64,000 nucleotides of DNA from contig OX442323.1 in assembly GCA_949358305.1 (NCBI GenBank), positions 8,864,001 through 8,928,000 on the forward strand, written 5' to 3'. Every line of letters begins with the position of its first letter. Positions within the stretch are counted from its first letter, which is position 1. The notes under the pieces are model-generated. The model saw nothing but the letters and a program-made list of their open reading frames with translations. It was not told the origin of the DNA and ran no database searches. Origin of the DNA: Strigamia acuminata. Lineage: Eukaryota > Arthropoda > Chilopoda > Geophilomorpha > Linotaeniidae. The position numbers were made by a program, and so were the translations under genes. This document shows positions 11,376 through 23,733 of the stretch, piece after piece.

Positions 11376-14300
11376 TCAGATGAGAGCGAGTCCATCTCCA
11401 AATTCTTCATCACTCGTCGCATTGTGACTCGCACTGGCGCGGCTAGCGCGCGCCCGGAACCTTCCGTCCCGTCTTCGCTCGAGCGCCGCCAGATGACAGC
11501 ACTTGTGAAAAACTCTGCCTTGTCCTTGCACGCAGTGCTCGAAAGTCTTCATCACGTTATGACCGTAGTTTGGAGCACGATAACGGCCGTAGAAGCCCAT
11601 TTTGCGATTATGAGCGCGATTGCGATTGCGCATTACGATGCGCGCCGCGTAGTAGTCGGCGAAGCAATGGAAACCTTTATCGCCCGCCATTTCGCCCAAC
11701 ATGCAGCAAGACATGTTGCGGCGATTCGCACTCGCCGAAGTTCCACCTGAAATCAATTACACAATTTTACTGACAAAAAAACGAATCATTTCTTAATTTT
11801 TACAACTTACGCGTCACGACATTTCTGTGCTTCGAGTTCGACCCGGCGCCATCAACCTCCGCTTCCGGTCGCTTGCCGCCGAGACTAGTGAGATATTCTA
11901 GAAATAAAAATAAAATAAATAATAAACAAAAAATCACTTATAAACTCTTTGCAAAGAAATAAAAAATAAAATTAACGAATAAACTATCTGCGAAGAAATA
12001 AAAAAAAATAAAAAACAGAGCTCAACAAAATGGCCTCGTCAAAGCGCCATAACTCGCCCAAATTATCGTCTCGGCTCTTGATTCACGGCCAAATTCTCCA
12101 AAATTCTCAAACATCAGAAGAAAAAGCAGCCCTCATCCACATCTCCCATTTTGTAATACAAAGACTCAATTACCCGCACCTTGCGTAGAAATAAACAAGA
12201 GATAAAGAGACTCCAAACCCTCATTTGTTATTCATCCGAAATTCCATCCAAAACAACAACAACAAACTGAAAAATTCCAAAAATATAAAAATATTTTTTT
12301 CTATCTTCCCCCTAATTCACCTTCTTCCCTCGCGAGGCAATGTTGTTTACCACGTGTTTAATCTCGATATTTCCGCCGCATTTTTTCGCGTTTAATCGCA
12401 CGAACAAAGCTCCAAATTGGCGTGCACTGCACGACGGTTCCCTCCGTGGCAACCAGCCTCATCTTATCTCAATTATTGCATTCACAAGAATAGCGCGCAA
12501 GTTCGTGAAATTAATAAAAATTATATTGTCCCGGATATCGTGATAATTTTTTCCTGGCGATAATTTCGCAAATTTCCAGCGGGCACTCGACTTTCCTTCC
12601 TGTTAGTGTATTTAATTGGCCGTCAGTTAATCGGCTTAGACGGCGACCCATCAGGGAAATCCACTGGCGACGCCACTAATAATCTCGAGGTGCAAATGTG
12701 CAATCCCACCACGCACCGGCTTGTAAAGTTGAAATAAAGCGCGATAATTGCGTCGCAAAGTGGCGAATATGTCGTTTTAGCCTCGTAAACTCGCAAAATA
12801 ATCTAATTTAATTTAATTTAACTTAATAAAAGCTCGGCATTTTGACTTGGCGGTCAAGTTGCAGCGCATTTTCCACGAAATGAGAAACTCGCGACATTTT
12901 TTGTTCAAATTCAGCAAATTCAGCCAGCAGCAGCAGCAGCAACCAAACACCGCAACTCACTCGTTGTAATTTGATTCTCAACTGTAGGCCAAAATTCACA
13001 ACTCAGATCGATAAGTTTTCTCTCTCTCTCTCCGTTCGCGCTTTTTCTCCACTTTTCTTTGTCCTTTCCCACCTCCCACTAGCGAAAAAAGAAAAAAACA
13101 ATTCCTTTTCAACTCGAATCGCAACTAAAATCAAGAAAACAAAGCCATCAAGAGCCTATTTTAAAGAAAAAGAAAAAAACGACATCTCTGAATTTAATCA
13201 CTCGGACGGAGAATGAAAAAAACAAATTAATCCATCTGACGAGCAGACATGAGCTTTAAACTCGGAGATTTCGATTATGCAAAGCGAAGGGAGAAAGAAG
13301 AAAAAGCCAACTTGTGTATTGTACATACAAGACGAAACAAAGGGCGGGAAACAATTTCCATTTTTCTTCTTATCGCAACTCCAACCGATGGATGCACTTA
13401 TCATATTCACCACGTTACGCTAATTAACACTCGGCTCGACTCGTGCACAATTCTCCACTCGACCGAGCAACATCACTCGCGACCCCTCCGTCAACCATCT
13501 CGACCATTTATTATCTTGACAGGTCAAAGATCAATTCGCTTCGACACACTTCATCGCAAATTTAAATCTCTGCGCTTCATTTTTCCACCAAAAAATAAAC
13601 AAAATCAAATGTTCTTCGACATTCCAAACACTTTAGATTTGCATTATATTCTTTCTTTGTTGTGTCCTATAGTTAGTCTACTTGTATTGTAGTTGGAAGC
13701 GTGGTCAAATGTGTGTGCCACTTGTTTTATTCCTTTTCTTCTCTTTTTTTCTTGTTGAGTAGCAACATAAAAATCTTTCACCTGCTCCTTCTTTTCTGCT
13801 CCCGCCTCGCCGGTGCACTACACTTTTTTCATGGAAAAGTAATAAGTTGTTTGCCTCTTGCACTTACATTGCTTTCACGTACATGTGTAGTTGAAACCAA
13901 CAAAAACTTTCATCTTTCCATCATTTCAAGCAGCTGTGTTGCACCTTCATCTCACTTTAAACGATGTATCAAAACCTTAAGCCTTTCAATCAAACTACCT
14001 TCATAGTTTCTTTACCGCAAATTGCAAATTACTAACGGAGCTCTAGTTGGTCCAGTTTGCTTTATTCCCTTATTCTTTCATGAACAGAGCTAAAATACCC
14101 GAATGTCTGCCAATAACACTTGTTGCAAGCATGATTTCCGTTGTGATTGCTTCATTTTTATACTTCAACTCCAAACAAGTGTGAACATACTTGCATTACC
14201 TTACTTTACTTACTCTTGCGGTTTTTGCGATTAAATACATGCGATTAGTGCAGACTTTATGCAGTACTAACATCGCATTTGTCATTAAAACAATCATTAA

Positions 14301-17300
14301 TATTCTTTTAAAAATTGACACGCATTTGAAATGGAAGTATAAGTAATAAAGTTGAAGGCAGCAGACAGACAGACAGACACGAGTTGCGACATTTAGTTGC
14401 GGCGTTTCTTAAACGGTGCAATGTAAGATGTCGCTGATTCAATTGCAGCTGCTGTTGGAAAGTCGGTTGTTGAGGCGTTTCCGCTTTGAGAATTTCTCGC
14501 CAATTGCTTCTGCCGTCGATTTGTGCGAGCCCTTTTTGCACGCTCGGTCAAATTCGAGCAAGATTCTGCGCCCTATCTGCAGTATTTCCCTTTTCTCCAC
14601 CAAACTTTTATCTCTTCATGTTTCCTTAATGCTATTTGCAAAACCGCGCTGCCAAAATCAATTTCAAATCCCAAGAAATTTTACACTTTTTTCTCAAACA
14701 ATTCTCAAAGTCAATACTTCACCGCTCGTGCCCATAATTGCTGATAATGCGTCGATGAAAGATAAAAGGGACAAAGAAATTGAAAAAATTGCAAAGTGCC
14801 CAATTTTATGATCAAATTTTTAAATATTCTCGTGTCCATCGATCAAATGGCACAACATGTGTTGCAGTGCCGTCCCATCAGCACACGGCCCAATGGCATT
14901 AACGGGAGCTTTTGCATCCATCCATCATCCGCTTTGACAGCGAGCAACCTCATTACACGTCCAAAGCTCCAATACTTGTACCTATATCGACTCCTTCTCC
15001 AAATCCCAATCTTGCACTCGTTTGCCGCCGCGCTCATCCGCATTCCATTATATCCAGCAAAACGCCATCAATTCGTGGCACAAAGTTGGCAGCAATTTGC
15101 AATTTGTACAGATGGGACTGCTCAATTTCTCAGCAAAGACAGTGGGTGATGCAATATTGAAAAAGATCTTAGTTGAATACTTGTTAGTATACAAACACCA
15201 GTCTGCGCCCAGTGTCTCGATGCCAAATTCAAAAACCAAATCGCATTTTTTCATAAGGAAACGTAGAATTTAGATACGGTAGAGCCTCGATTATCCGAAC
15301 TAATTGGCAGACATGGGTGTTCATAAAACCGAATTGTTCGGATAATCGAACATTAGGTTTACACACATACTTTAATGCGTACGAAAATAAAAGTCATTAA
15401 ACTATAGTTAAAAAGCATTAAAACCGTACAAAAATGAAGAAAAGTCATTAAACTATAGTAAAAAAAGCATTAAAACCGTCCAAAAATGGATAAAAATCGT
15501 CAAAAAACATTAAAAACCGATTAAAAACAGGTGAAAATCATAAAAAAAAACATTAAAAATCGGTAAAAAATCGATAAAAAATTGCTTACTGCACTGCTGT
15601 TCAAATAACCGATCGTTCGTGCAACCGGTGTTCAGATAAACAAAGTTCTACAGTAGTATCATTTTACCCGTTTTTATTTCTAACCTAGTGGGAACCCGTG
15701 CAAGCCGCATGCCAATCTAATTGCCCAAATGTGACGCACAAAAACAACAATCAACCTCTTCTGGTTTTAGTATTACTACTATTATTACACATTTAAAAGA
15801 TGCTTGTGGAAGTTTGTATTCAATTTCCACTGAATGTGACCAATGAATGGCCAAAACCTTTTCAGAAGAAAGAAATTAATTCTTGTTCCAAGTGTTATGA
15901 ATTTTTCTTGTACAGTCCATCACATCATCAGCATACACTTTGATGTTTGAATGAGCCTTTATCTCTTTCTTCCGAAATCTGAATAGATAATCTCAAGAAA
16001 CGTGTGTGCTTTTGCTCTCGAATGGATCCTTGTGGACAAATCAATTGTAGGAAGCGCGCAGACAGAAAAAAAGTGATTTTATTGGCGTCGGGAGTCGGGA
16101 GCGAGCGAGCGAGTCATTATTTTGCGTTATTGGTGGTTTTAAGAAGGCACGAGGGAACTATCTCACTCCAACCGATGTTAATCTGCGAGAGAAATCAAAT
16201 GAACGCCTTTCCACGCGCCATAAACCGCGTCCCGTGCTAAAGGTGCTCACAAACTCCACTCCTTAGCAAACCCCATCAATTGGACCAATGGACAGGACGG
16301 AGCCGCCATACAAAGAGGATAAAAAACATCAGCAAACTGCGATGCAATGCGATACGAATGGACGAGTTGCCTGGCAACGGGCGTGCTTACAATCGAGCAT
16401 TCAGTGCCCACGGATAGAGAGAGAGAGAGAGCAACAGCTTGCCTACAAATCTCACGCATCCATCGAAAAAACATTTAATCACGACTAAACAACTAACAAC
16501 TCACTCCAGCGTTTAAAAACTTCGCATTTCTCAACGAAACGTTTGCTATAAAAGGAGTTTCATTTCTTTGTGCGTCCCAGTTAAGGCGTGGCGAGCGCAA
16601 ACTGAGCGGGGCACTTGCACACCTGCACTTGCACACCTGACAAAATGAACCGACTTTACTTCGAAATTACTCCCCAATATGCGACCCTACTGGCAATCGG
16701 CAATCCCCGAACAGCCAACTGCCCAAATGTATATAATTCGGCCGATTTTCACAAGAAATCGGCAGTTTGCTACAAAATACTCTAATAGTATGCGGATTCC
16801 ATTACAACGCGGGTATAAATTGAAAACAGCGATTTAAGTCAATACCTAAATTGATGAAAAACACTAAAATTTATGTCCAAATTGATCAAAAGCACTAAAA
16901 TTAATGTCTAAATTGATGAAAAACACTAAAATTGATGTCTAAATTAATCAAAAACACTCAAATTAATGTCTAAATTGATGAAAAACACTAAAATTAATGT
17001 CTAAATTAATCAAAAACACTCAAATTAATGTCTAAATTGATGAAAAACACTAAAATTGATGTCTAAATTAATCAAAAACACTCAAATTAATGTCTAAATT
17101 GATGAAAAACACTAAAATTTATGTCCAAATTGATCAAAAGCACTAAAATTAATGTCTAAATTGATGAAAAACACTAAAATTGATGTCTAAATTAATCAAA
17201 AACACTCAAATTAATGTCTAAATTGATGAAAAACACTAAAATTAATGTCTAAATTAATCAAAAACACTCAAATTAATGTCTAAATTGATGAAAAACACTA

Positions 17301-17942
17301 AAATTAATGTCTAAATTAATCGAAAACACTAAAATTAATGTCTAAATTGGTCAAAAACACTCAAATTGATGTCTAAATTGATCAAAAACACTAAACAAAA
17401 AAAATTTGGGGAAGTCTGAATTTTGTAATTAGAACGCCCACGTACTATTAGAGTATTTACGTTAGTTCTCAATCCACTCTGCTAGTAACTTACACCACTC
17501 GGCTGAGCAAAATATACAATAGGAGGAGAACTAACAAGTAAGCACTCTCTCTACAGCTTTAATTTGAATATGTGACACTAGGGGAATAAATTGAATTAGG
17601 CTTATTTGTCGTTCATCAATGTCAGCGAGCGAGTGCTCCGTCTGCTCCCTCAATGGTGATTAAGCCAAAGTGGCTTCGTCCTTTTTTATTTTTAAGGAAA
17701 GAGGGTTTCATGTCATCGAGGTAATGGGGGTAAGAGAGAGAAATTTAATATTTCAATATTTCTGTTGTTTACTTATTCGTTTATGTGTTTAATTTAATTT
17801 TTTAAATTTAAAAATTAAAAAAAAAAATTAAAAAAAAAAGACGAAACTCACCGTCAAAATGTCGATAAAACGGTTTGACAGCATCGCAAGCGGTGATCAT
17901 CAAAAGTGTGGCGAGAAATAGTCGCAACGTCCGAACAGCCAT
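11376..17942 (-). CDS. Secreted six-cysteine protein, unrecognised family
   Basis: Three exons at 17942-17852, 11897-11811 and 11746-11376 join in phase to give about 182 residues. Residues 1-21 (MAVRTLRLFLATLLMITACDA) form a classic signal peptide. The mature part has an early acidic/basic linker with a KR site, then a conserved-looking core with six cysteines: SCCMLGEMAGDKGFHC, later KTFEHCVQGQGRVFHKCC, spaced CC-x12-C-x39-C-x9-CC. The core is rich in Arg, His and Tyr and includes MGFYGRYRAPNYGHN. Phase across the 5.95-kb intron fits exactly: GAC-G joins AA-TAT to read FDEYLTSL. The tail is Ser/Arg rich and ends acidic. Likely an extracellular or hormone-like protein; I do not recognise the family and assign no function. 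Confidence 0.7.
15277..15653. mobile_element. pogo/Tigger-like MITE with TA target site
   Basis: The left end reads cggtagagcctcgattatcc and the right end is its imperfect inverse, gataaacaaagttctacag. Both sit between TA dinucleotides (15275-15276 and 15654-15655). The TIR type with 'CTCGATTATCCGAAC' is typical of pogo/Tigger elements. The interior is only short tandem motifs around cattaaaaccg, with no transposase, so it is non-autonomous. Confidence 0.75.
16549..16580 (+). promoter_or_regulatory. Possible core promoter (TATA box plus Inr-like site)
   Basis: ctataaaagg at about 16549 is followed about 30 bp later by an initiator-like cccagtta. This spacing is what animal TATA promoters use. 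It faces the plus strand, inside a minus-strand intron. Confidence 0.4.
16645..16785 (+). CDS. Short open frame (46 codons) below the TATA promoter
   Basis: The first ATG after the TATA/Inr pair opens a 46-codon frame beginning MNRLYFEITPQYATLLAIG and ending at TAA 16783-16785. There is no signal peptide and no family resemblance. It may be the start of an unseen gene, an upstream frame of a noncoding RNA, or chance. Two direct copies of acctgcacttgcacacctg-type sequence lie just upstream of the ATG. Confidence 0.2.
   Translation: MNRLYFEITPQYATLLAIGNPRTANCPNVYNSADFHKKSAVCYKIL
16840..17396. repeat. Tandem array, 31-bp unit in 62-bp dimers
   Basis: About 18 copies of a 31-bp unit containing gatgaaaaacactaaaatt followed by aatgtctaaa. 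Two variants (gatgaaaaacactaaa and aatcaaaaacactcaa) alternate, giving a 62-bp higher-order period. AT-rich, not coding. Confidence 0.9.
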
Positions 17943-18949
17943 CGTCCGACACCGCCACGCTGCGCGCACGGTGTTGTCGGTCTCGTCGGTATCGTCCTGT
18001 CGTGTGTGTTCCCGCGGGATGAGGAGTGAGAGCGAGTGAGAACGAGAGAGAGACGAGCAGCCGGGCGCCCTCCCTCGCGCACGCAGCGGCATAGCACGCA
18101 TGCGCATTCCGCAGCCTCGCGCTCAAACGTTGATGTGCTCGGCTGAATTCTGGGAATGTTCACACGCACATGTGGAAGAAAAATGATGTCTGGAAAAATA
18201 AACCTAGAACGAGTTAAAAATCTATAAATTCCATCAAGCACAACACACTGCATTATACGGGCAAAAAAGAGAATATTTTTTTTTTTCCTAGCAAAAATCG
18301 TTGGAATTGCACCGCAGTAATGGAGGATGATGTGTCACATTGCAAACAACATCAACATCTGTTACACAAATGTCTTTTCTGACTCCCAAACCGGAGTTGC
18401 CATGGAACTATGACTGTTGGAAGGGCACTGTACGAATTTCGTGTAAATGTCACCAACAGCTTTTGCCCAAACCTAAATAATAAAAAAGATACTTCAAACT
18501 TTTACTCGAGAGAGTCAAAACGTGTATTAATTACTTTCGTATGACACAAGATGGCCGCTCCCACGAATACGCAAAAACGAGCGTGGATTTAATAACTTAA
18601 AAAAAATCTTTACAAATTAATAAATATTTTTTTTTAAAAATTGCTCAAAATATTATTAATGAAATTATTTTATTACGAAAAACCCGATTCCGGAACGGAA
18701 ATTTCAAAAGGAAATACTGAGTACGAATAGTGTTTATACAAATCCGGTGCTATTTCAAAATGGCGTCGCAACCGAGTTACGAAAACGGGAGAAACGAGTT
18801 AAATTTGTATCCTAACTTTTATTTAATTACACATAACTACAATCCGTCGCTAAAAAATCATCAATAGAATAAACTGTACAGCACTTTGAGACAAAACAAA
18901 TTGACACTCCGCCATTTTATTCAGAACGAACTCGATTTTCTCGCCTTCT
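17943..18949. other. Intergenic: promoter side of the six-cysteine gene, 3' side of UQCRC2
   Basis: GC-rich GAGA-type sequence at about 18020-18125 lies just upstream of the signal-peptide exon and probably belongs to its 5' UTR and promoter. Further on, aagatggccgc (about 18549) and aaatggcgtcg (about 18758) resemble YY1-type sites. No further gene is convincing. Confidence 0.4.
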
Positions 18950-21053
18950 TAACGAATCTGGTCCAGATAAGGAGTGTCAACCAAATTGCCCACCGCGGCC
19001 ATTGATGGTTTTCCATTAGTGATTTTCTTCGCGATCTAAATTTCGAACCCAGCGTCAATATCTCGAGCAAAAATCAAATTAAAAGAATCGCTTACGCTGT
19101 TCACGTCGCTGGCGGTAATGCCGTCGATGAGCGCGTCCAATTCCGCAACGTCGTACACTTTTCCGTGCAGCAACGCTTGGCAGGCCAATTCCTGGACCGA
19201 GTCCGTGCCGTGCTCCATCGCCATGTGCACCCCAGCTTTAACTCTCGCCCTGGAATCCATTCGTTTCAATAAATTTGACCAAAATCGTCAAAAGTCAAAG
19301 GGAATTGCCATTACTTTCCAATTTGAACATCTTTTTCATCAACACCGGCTTTAACGGCGCTCACTTCGTCCACCAAACTCTTCACCAACTGAAAATAAAA
19401 ACAAAAAATTGAATATTTTATCAACTTTTTCCCGTTTAATCACCTTGGACATGTCTTCCGCTTGACCGGCCACGTAAAACCCAAACAAACCCGCGTCGCT
19501 GTAGCTAAAATTCAAACACGAAACCTAAAAATAACGAGCAAAATTTCAGAAAAATCTATTTCTCTTCAATTTTTTTTCAATTTCCTTACGGCAAACGGAT
19601 TTTCGGTGACTTTGGCCGCAGCCGTCATTAATTTAGACCGCGTCATTCCGCGCTTGATTTGCGGATAAGTTCCCAGCATTTGCTGCAAAACTGCGGCCGA
19701 TAAACTCTCTTTGGGGTTCTTCAACCTATTTTTAAACACAATCAACAAATAAATGAGTAAATAAAATGAATAAAAAGCATTTAATCAATACCCAGCAGCC
19801 TGAGCGGCGATCATGACGTGCGCGTACGGAGTTTGAGTGTCGATCCGCTTCTCGCCGCCGCCGTATTTACTGAGCGACTCCCCGATTGATGCGGAGCCTT
19901 CGTACCGGAAAAAGTTGGCGAATTCGACGGCGGCGTCGTGATTCATTCCCACGGCGGCGAAAGCCATTCGGTTGGTCGCGAACGAGCTCTGGACGAACTT
20001 AGTCAGCTGAAATTTATTTCATTTCATTTTAATTCATTTCTAATTGATTTAATTTCTTTTTCTACCATTTCGGTGTCGTGTCGGGCGATCATGGGCAAGG
20101 GGGAGTAGACGCTGTTGCCTAATCCGGTGCGAAAAGCGACTTTGTGTAGGGTTTCCAACACCACCACGTTGGGTCGTTGCTTGTAATCGGCAATTTCGAT
20201 CTTCATTCGGTCCGAGAAGTCGCGGATTTCCCACGGATGGAAAACTTGATCGCAAACCAGCGCGACGAAGTATTTCAACGAGTCTTTTCTGGAATTTAAT
20301 CATTTTTCCATTTAAATCCGATCGATAAAATGTTTTTTTTTTTTCGTTTTTGTTTTTACAATTTGTCGCGATTCGCTTCCATCGTGTAGATCATCAATTC
20401 CCTCGTGTTGGTCGCTCTGAAAATTAATTTCAAAAATTTCAAAAATAAAATTTCAAAATGAATAAAATCGATTTTTAATTCTTACGTCACGGTTGTACCC
20501 ATCAATTGCAAGTTGCGAGTCGTTCCGAATATCGTAGCGCTTTTATTGGTCTAAAAATCAAGTGATTTTAAAAATTAAAAATTGTGTTTTATTTTATTTT
20601 TATTTCTTTTAACCATTCCGCAGCAGTTTCTCAGAGTGTGACTGATTCCAGAGTTGTAATAATCTTCGTATCGGGAACCAGCTTTAACTGCGAGTGCAAT
20701 GCGAGTTATTGGGTGGTTATTTTCTACCGATGCCACAACTAATCCATTCGGAAGTGTCGTCAACTAAAATATAAAATTTAAAAAAAAATTTAATTATTTT
20801 TATTTTTATTTCATTTTTATTTTATTTCATTTTAATCGAACCTTAGGAGCTTCCCTCGGCAAAGCATCTCGTCTTGTTGCAGCTTGCGGAACGGCTCTTG
20901 CCGAGTAGAAACGAATCTGCAAGCATAAACAAATGTCGATTTTATTATCATTTCAAACCGCACCATTCTTTTTCCATCGATTATGTTTACTGTGCACGCT
21001 TGAATTACCATTGGGGCTGGAAAAATAGGCGTAGAAATCGCTTTAAAAGCCAT
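18950..21053 (-). CDS. UQCRC2: Cytochrome b-c1 complex core protein 2, copy 1
   Basis: Core subunit 2 of mitochondrial respiratory complex III, an M16-metallopeptidase relative that is normally catalytically dead. The start is ATG 21053 (MAFKAISTPIFPAPM), followed by a basic mitochondrial leader with FYSARA, then LTTLPNGLVVASVENNHPIT and AVKAGSRYEDYYNSG. Where active peptidases have HxxEH this protein has SHTLRNCC, so no zinc site. Later landmarks: FHPWEIRDFSDRMKIE, GLGNSVYSPLPMIARHDTEM, FSYSDAGLFGFYVAGQAEDM and KPSMAAVGNLVDTPYLDQIR at the C-terminus (TAA 18950-18952). It has about twelve exons with introns mostly of 50-100 nt. It sits immediately downstream of a second copy with the same exon plan. 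Functional call is strong; which copy is the housekeeping gene is not clear. Confidence 0.88.
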
Positions 21054-21297
21054 TTTCATCAAATTTTTCACCTCAACCGATATTCCAGGCTTAGCTCGCT
21101 TCCCACAATGCACTACAACGCTCTTTTTCCGGTACGATCAACACCCTGGCGGCAAAGCGGTGAAACAAAAGAAATTCATTTTGTTTTTCGTCTTTTATTT
21201 ACAAAAATAAGGAAAAAGTTGAACAGAAATTTTTATGAAACAGTTAAAACTATTCCTAACATTAAATAAACAGATAAATAATAAATAAATTTAACAC

Positions 21298-23422
21298 TCA
21301 GGGTTGGGGTGGTCGAAGTTGGTTCAAGTACGGCGTGTTAATCAAATTCCCAATGGCTCCCATCGTGAGGTTTCCAGTTAAGATTTTCTTCATAGCCTGC
21401 AAACAATTTTATATAGCAAAATCGCCGAGTAGAATTTCCAAATCTCTTACGTTATTGACGTCACTAGGAGTGACGCTTTCGTACATTTTCTCCCAATAAC
21501 TCGCGTCGCAAATTTGACCTTTCTGCAGAGCATTAACGGCCAAATCTTCGGCTAAATCGATGCCGAGCTCCTTGCCGATGTGCGACGAAGTTATCGCTTT
21601 TTTCCTACAAAATTCTCATTCATTTCAGCCCAAAAACGCCAAAACAAACATCACTTTGCACTCTGCACTTCCTGCTCGCTCACTCCGCCTTTAACAGTGT
21701 TCAATTCGTCAAACAAACTCCGAATCATCTGCAAAATAAAATAAAATAAAAATAAAACAAATTTTTCTTTAGTTTAGTGAGCTTACGTTCTTCATATCCT
21801 CGCCTCTGCCGGCGATATAAAACGCAAACAAACCCGCGTCAGTGTAACTATGACTTAACGAAGAAATCTTAAATTAAAAAAAAAAATTAAAACCAAAAAA
21901 ACCAAAACAAAAATCGCCATTTTTGTCGCACAGAGCACGCATCATTCGAGACTTTCCTAATCGCTCGAATAATGCGAGAAGTCGCGCCTCTTCCTTTGGC
22001 GCGCGGATTCGTGCCCAAAATATGCTGCAAACACGCGAGTGCCGCGAATTCCTTCTCGTCCTTGACCCTAAGCAAACAAAACCAATCATAAAATACAAAA
22101 CCAACAAATGAAAACCGATTAAAACCCACCCGGCGGTCCGATTCGCGATCATCACGTGCGAATACGGTCCGACTCTGTCAACTCGCACCTCCCCGCCCCC
22201 GTAAACTGGCGGCACCTCCGTCAGCGAGGCGGCCGTTTCGAACTGCAGCCAATTGGCGCATTCGAGCGCGGCGTCGTGAGGCAGCCCCACGACTCCAATG
22301 GCCGCTCGGTTCGCGGCGAACGTGGAGCGCACGTAGTTGTTTAGCTGCAATTACGTTTTAAAATAGAATATTTTGGATAATTAAAAACAAATAAATGATT
22401 TTTACAACGTGGGTGTCATGTTTTCCTATCATTCTGCGTGTGGAATAAATGCTGTTTCCGTATCCGGTGCGAAACGCTGCTCTGTGCACTCTTTCGAGCG
22501 CCTCGGCGAATGGATTGTCTCCAGATCGGGCCCCGTCGATCCACATTGCACGAAGGAGGTTTTTGATCTCCCAAGGAAAGAATTGCGGCTCGGTGATCAT
22601 GGAGAAGAAGTATTGCATCGCCGCACGTCTGCAAATGATGGATTTTAATTAGGAAATTTGGTTGCGAATTAATAAAATGTTATTACAAGTTGTTACGGTT
22701 GCATGTCAGTTTGTAGGTCATAAAATCTCGCGAATTTTCCGCTCTGGAATATTAATTTTGGGTGTTTACTGAGGAGAATTGTGTTTTTTTTGGATTCTTA
22801 CTCGACTAGGGCGCCTAGTAACTGGAGATTACGGGTTAATCCGAATATCGAGTGACGTTTAGTGGTCTAAATTAATTATTAAAGATGCTGTGTTGGTTTT
22901 AGTGAGTTTTCTTTATCGATTTTTTCATTACTAATCCGAAGCTGTGTCTCAAAGTGTGAGTAACTCCTGCATTTTTCGGAAGTTCGTATCGACAGCCAGC
23001 TTTAATGACAACTGAAACGTGGATGATCGGACGGATGGTTTCCACCGTTGCAACTAATAAACCGTTGGAAAGTGTAGTCATCTAAAAAATAAAATTAAAA
23101 ATATATAAAAATTTAATTAGAATTTTTTTTTTTCACAAATTATAAGTTTTATATACTTTGGGTTGCTCTAACGGGGGCAATCGTCTCCTTGCTGAATCCA
23201 TCTCGGCCACAGCGCCGCTTGCTGGGTCCGTTTGAGCAGGAGTGCTTCTTGCCGAATAAAAACATGGCTGCCAAATGCATTATTATTAGGTTTAAATCAA
23301 TTTAATCAATATCGAATCGGGAGAAATAAGTAATTTTAATTTTCAAATAAAAAATTTTTTTTAGATCGTTTTATTACCATTTGTGCTCGAATAAGCGACG
23401 AATTCAATCGTTTGAAAGCCAT
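21298..23422 (-). CDS. UQCRC2: Cytochrome b-c1 complex core protein 2, copy 2
   Basis: Tandem paralogue of the gene just downstream, with matching exon order. It starts MAFKRLNSSLIRAQM at 23422, has a leader containing FYSARSTPAQTDP, then MTTLSNGLLVATVETIRPI, VIKAGCRYELPKNAGVTHTL (again no HxxEH), QFFPWEIKNLLRAMWIDGAR, GNSIYSTRRMIGKHDTHV, PPVYGGGEVRVDRVGPYSHV, HSYTDAGLFAFYIAGRGEDM and LTMGAIGNLINTPYLNQLR, ending at TGA 21298-21300. Divergence from copy 1 is substantial across the whole protein, so the duplication is old. The 5' end faces RPL38 head to head about 100-300 bp away, suggesting a shared promoter region. Confidence 0.87.
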
Positions 23423-23733
23423 TTTCGGTCGGTATTCTTCTTCTCCGGTTTTAAATCTGCGCCATTTAGCTTCGGAACAGGAAGTGATACCTTCCCATAA
23501 TGCGGAGCGAAAATTAGGCTTCCGGTTCTGCTAAAGACGAGTGTGTTGTCGCATTGGTAAGATTTATTCCTTAATCGTTGCCATCGTCTCTAAAAATCGC
23601 TTATATTCCCACTTTTATCGGATGAATATTATCTTTAAAATATCCACAATTGATTTGCGTTGTTTAATAACGATGTTTATTTCTTCTCGTTTCATAATTC
23701 AGGTTTTTTGAAAAGGCCATTCCAGACTTGAAA

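Larger units (their letters stand above)
11898..17851 (-). other. 6-kb first intron of the six-cysteine gene
   Basis: The intron holds simple repeats (TC at about 13019, AGAC at about 14361, GA at about 16413), a pogo-like MITE at 15277-15653, a possible plus-strand promoter with short open frame at 16549-16785, and a 31-bp tandem array at 16840-17396. From 11.9 to 15.2 kb I see no exon-like segment with good splice sites on either strand. Confidence 0.6.

Noticed and set aside
18758-18868. 36-codon frame MASQPSYENGRNELNLYPNF on the plus strand
   Set aside because: Short, no homology and no promoter or splice evidence; the aaatggcg start matches a YY1-like site as well as a start codon.
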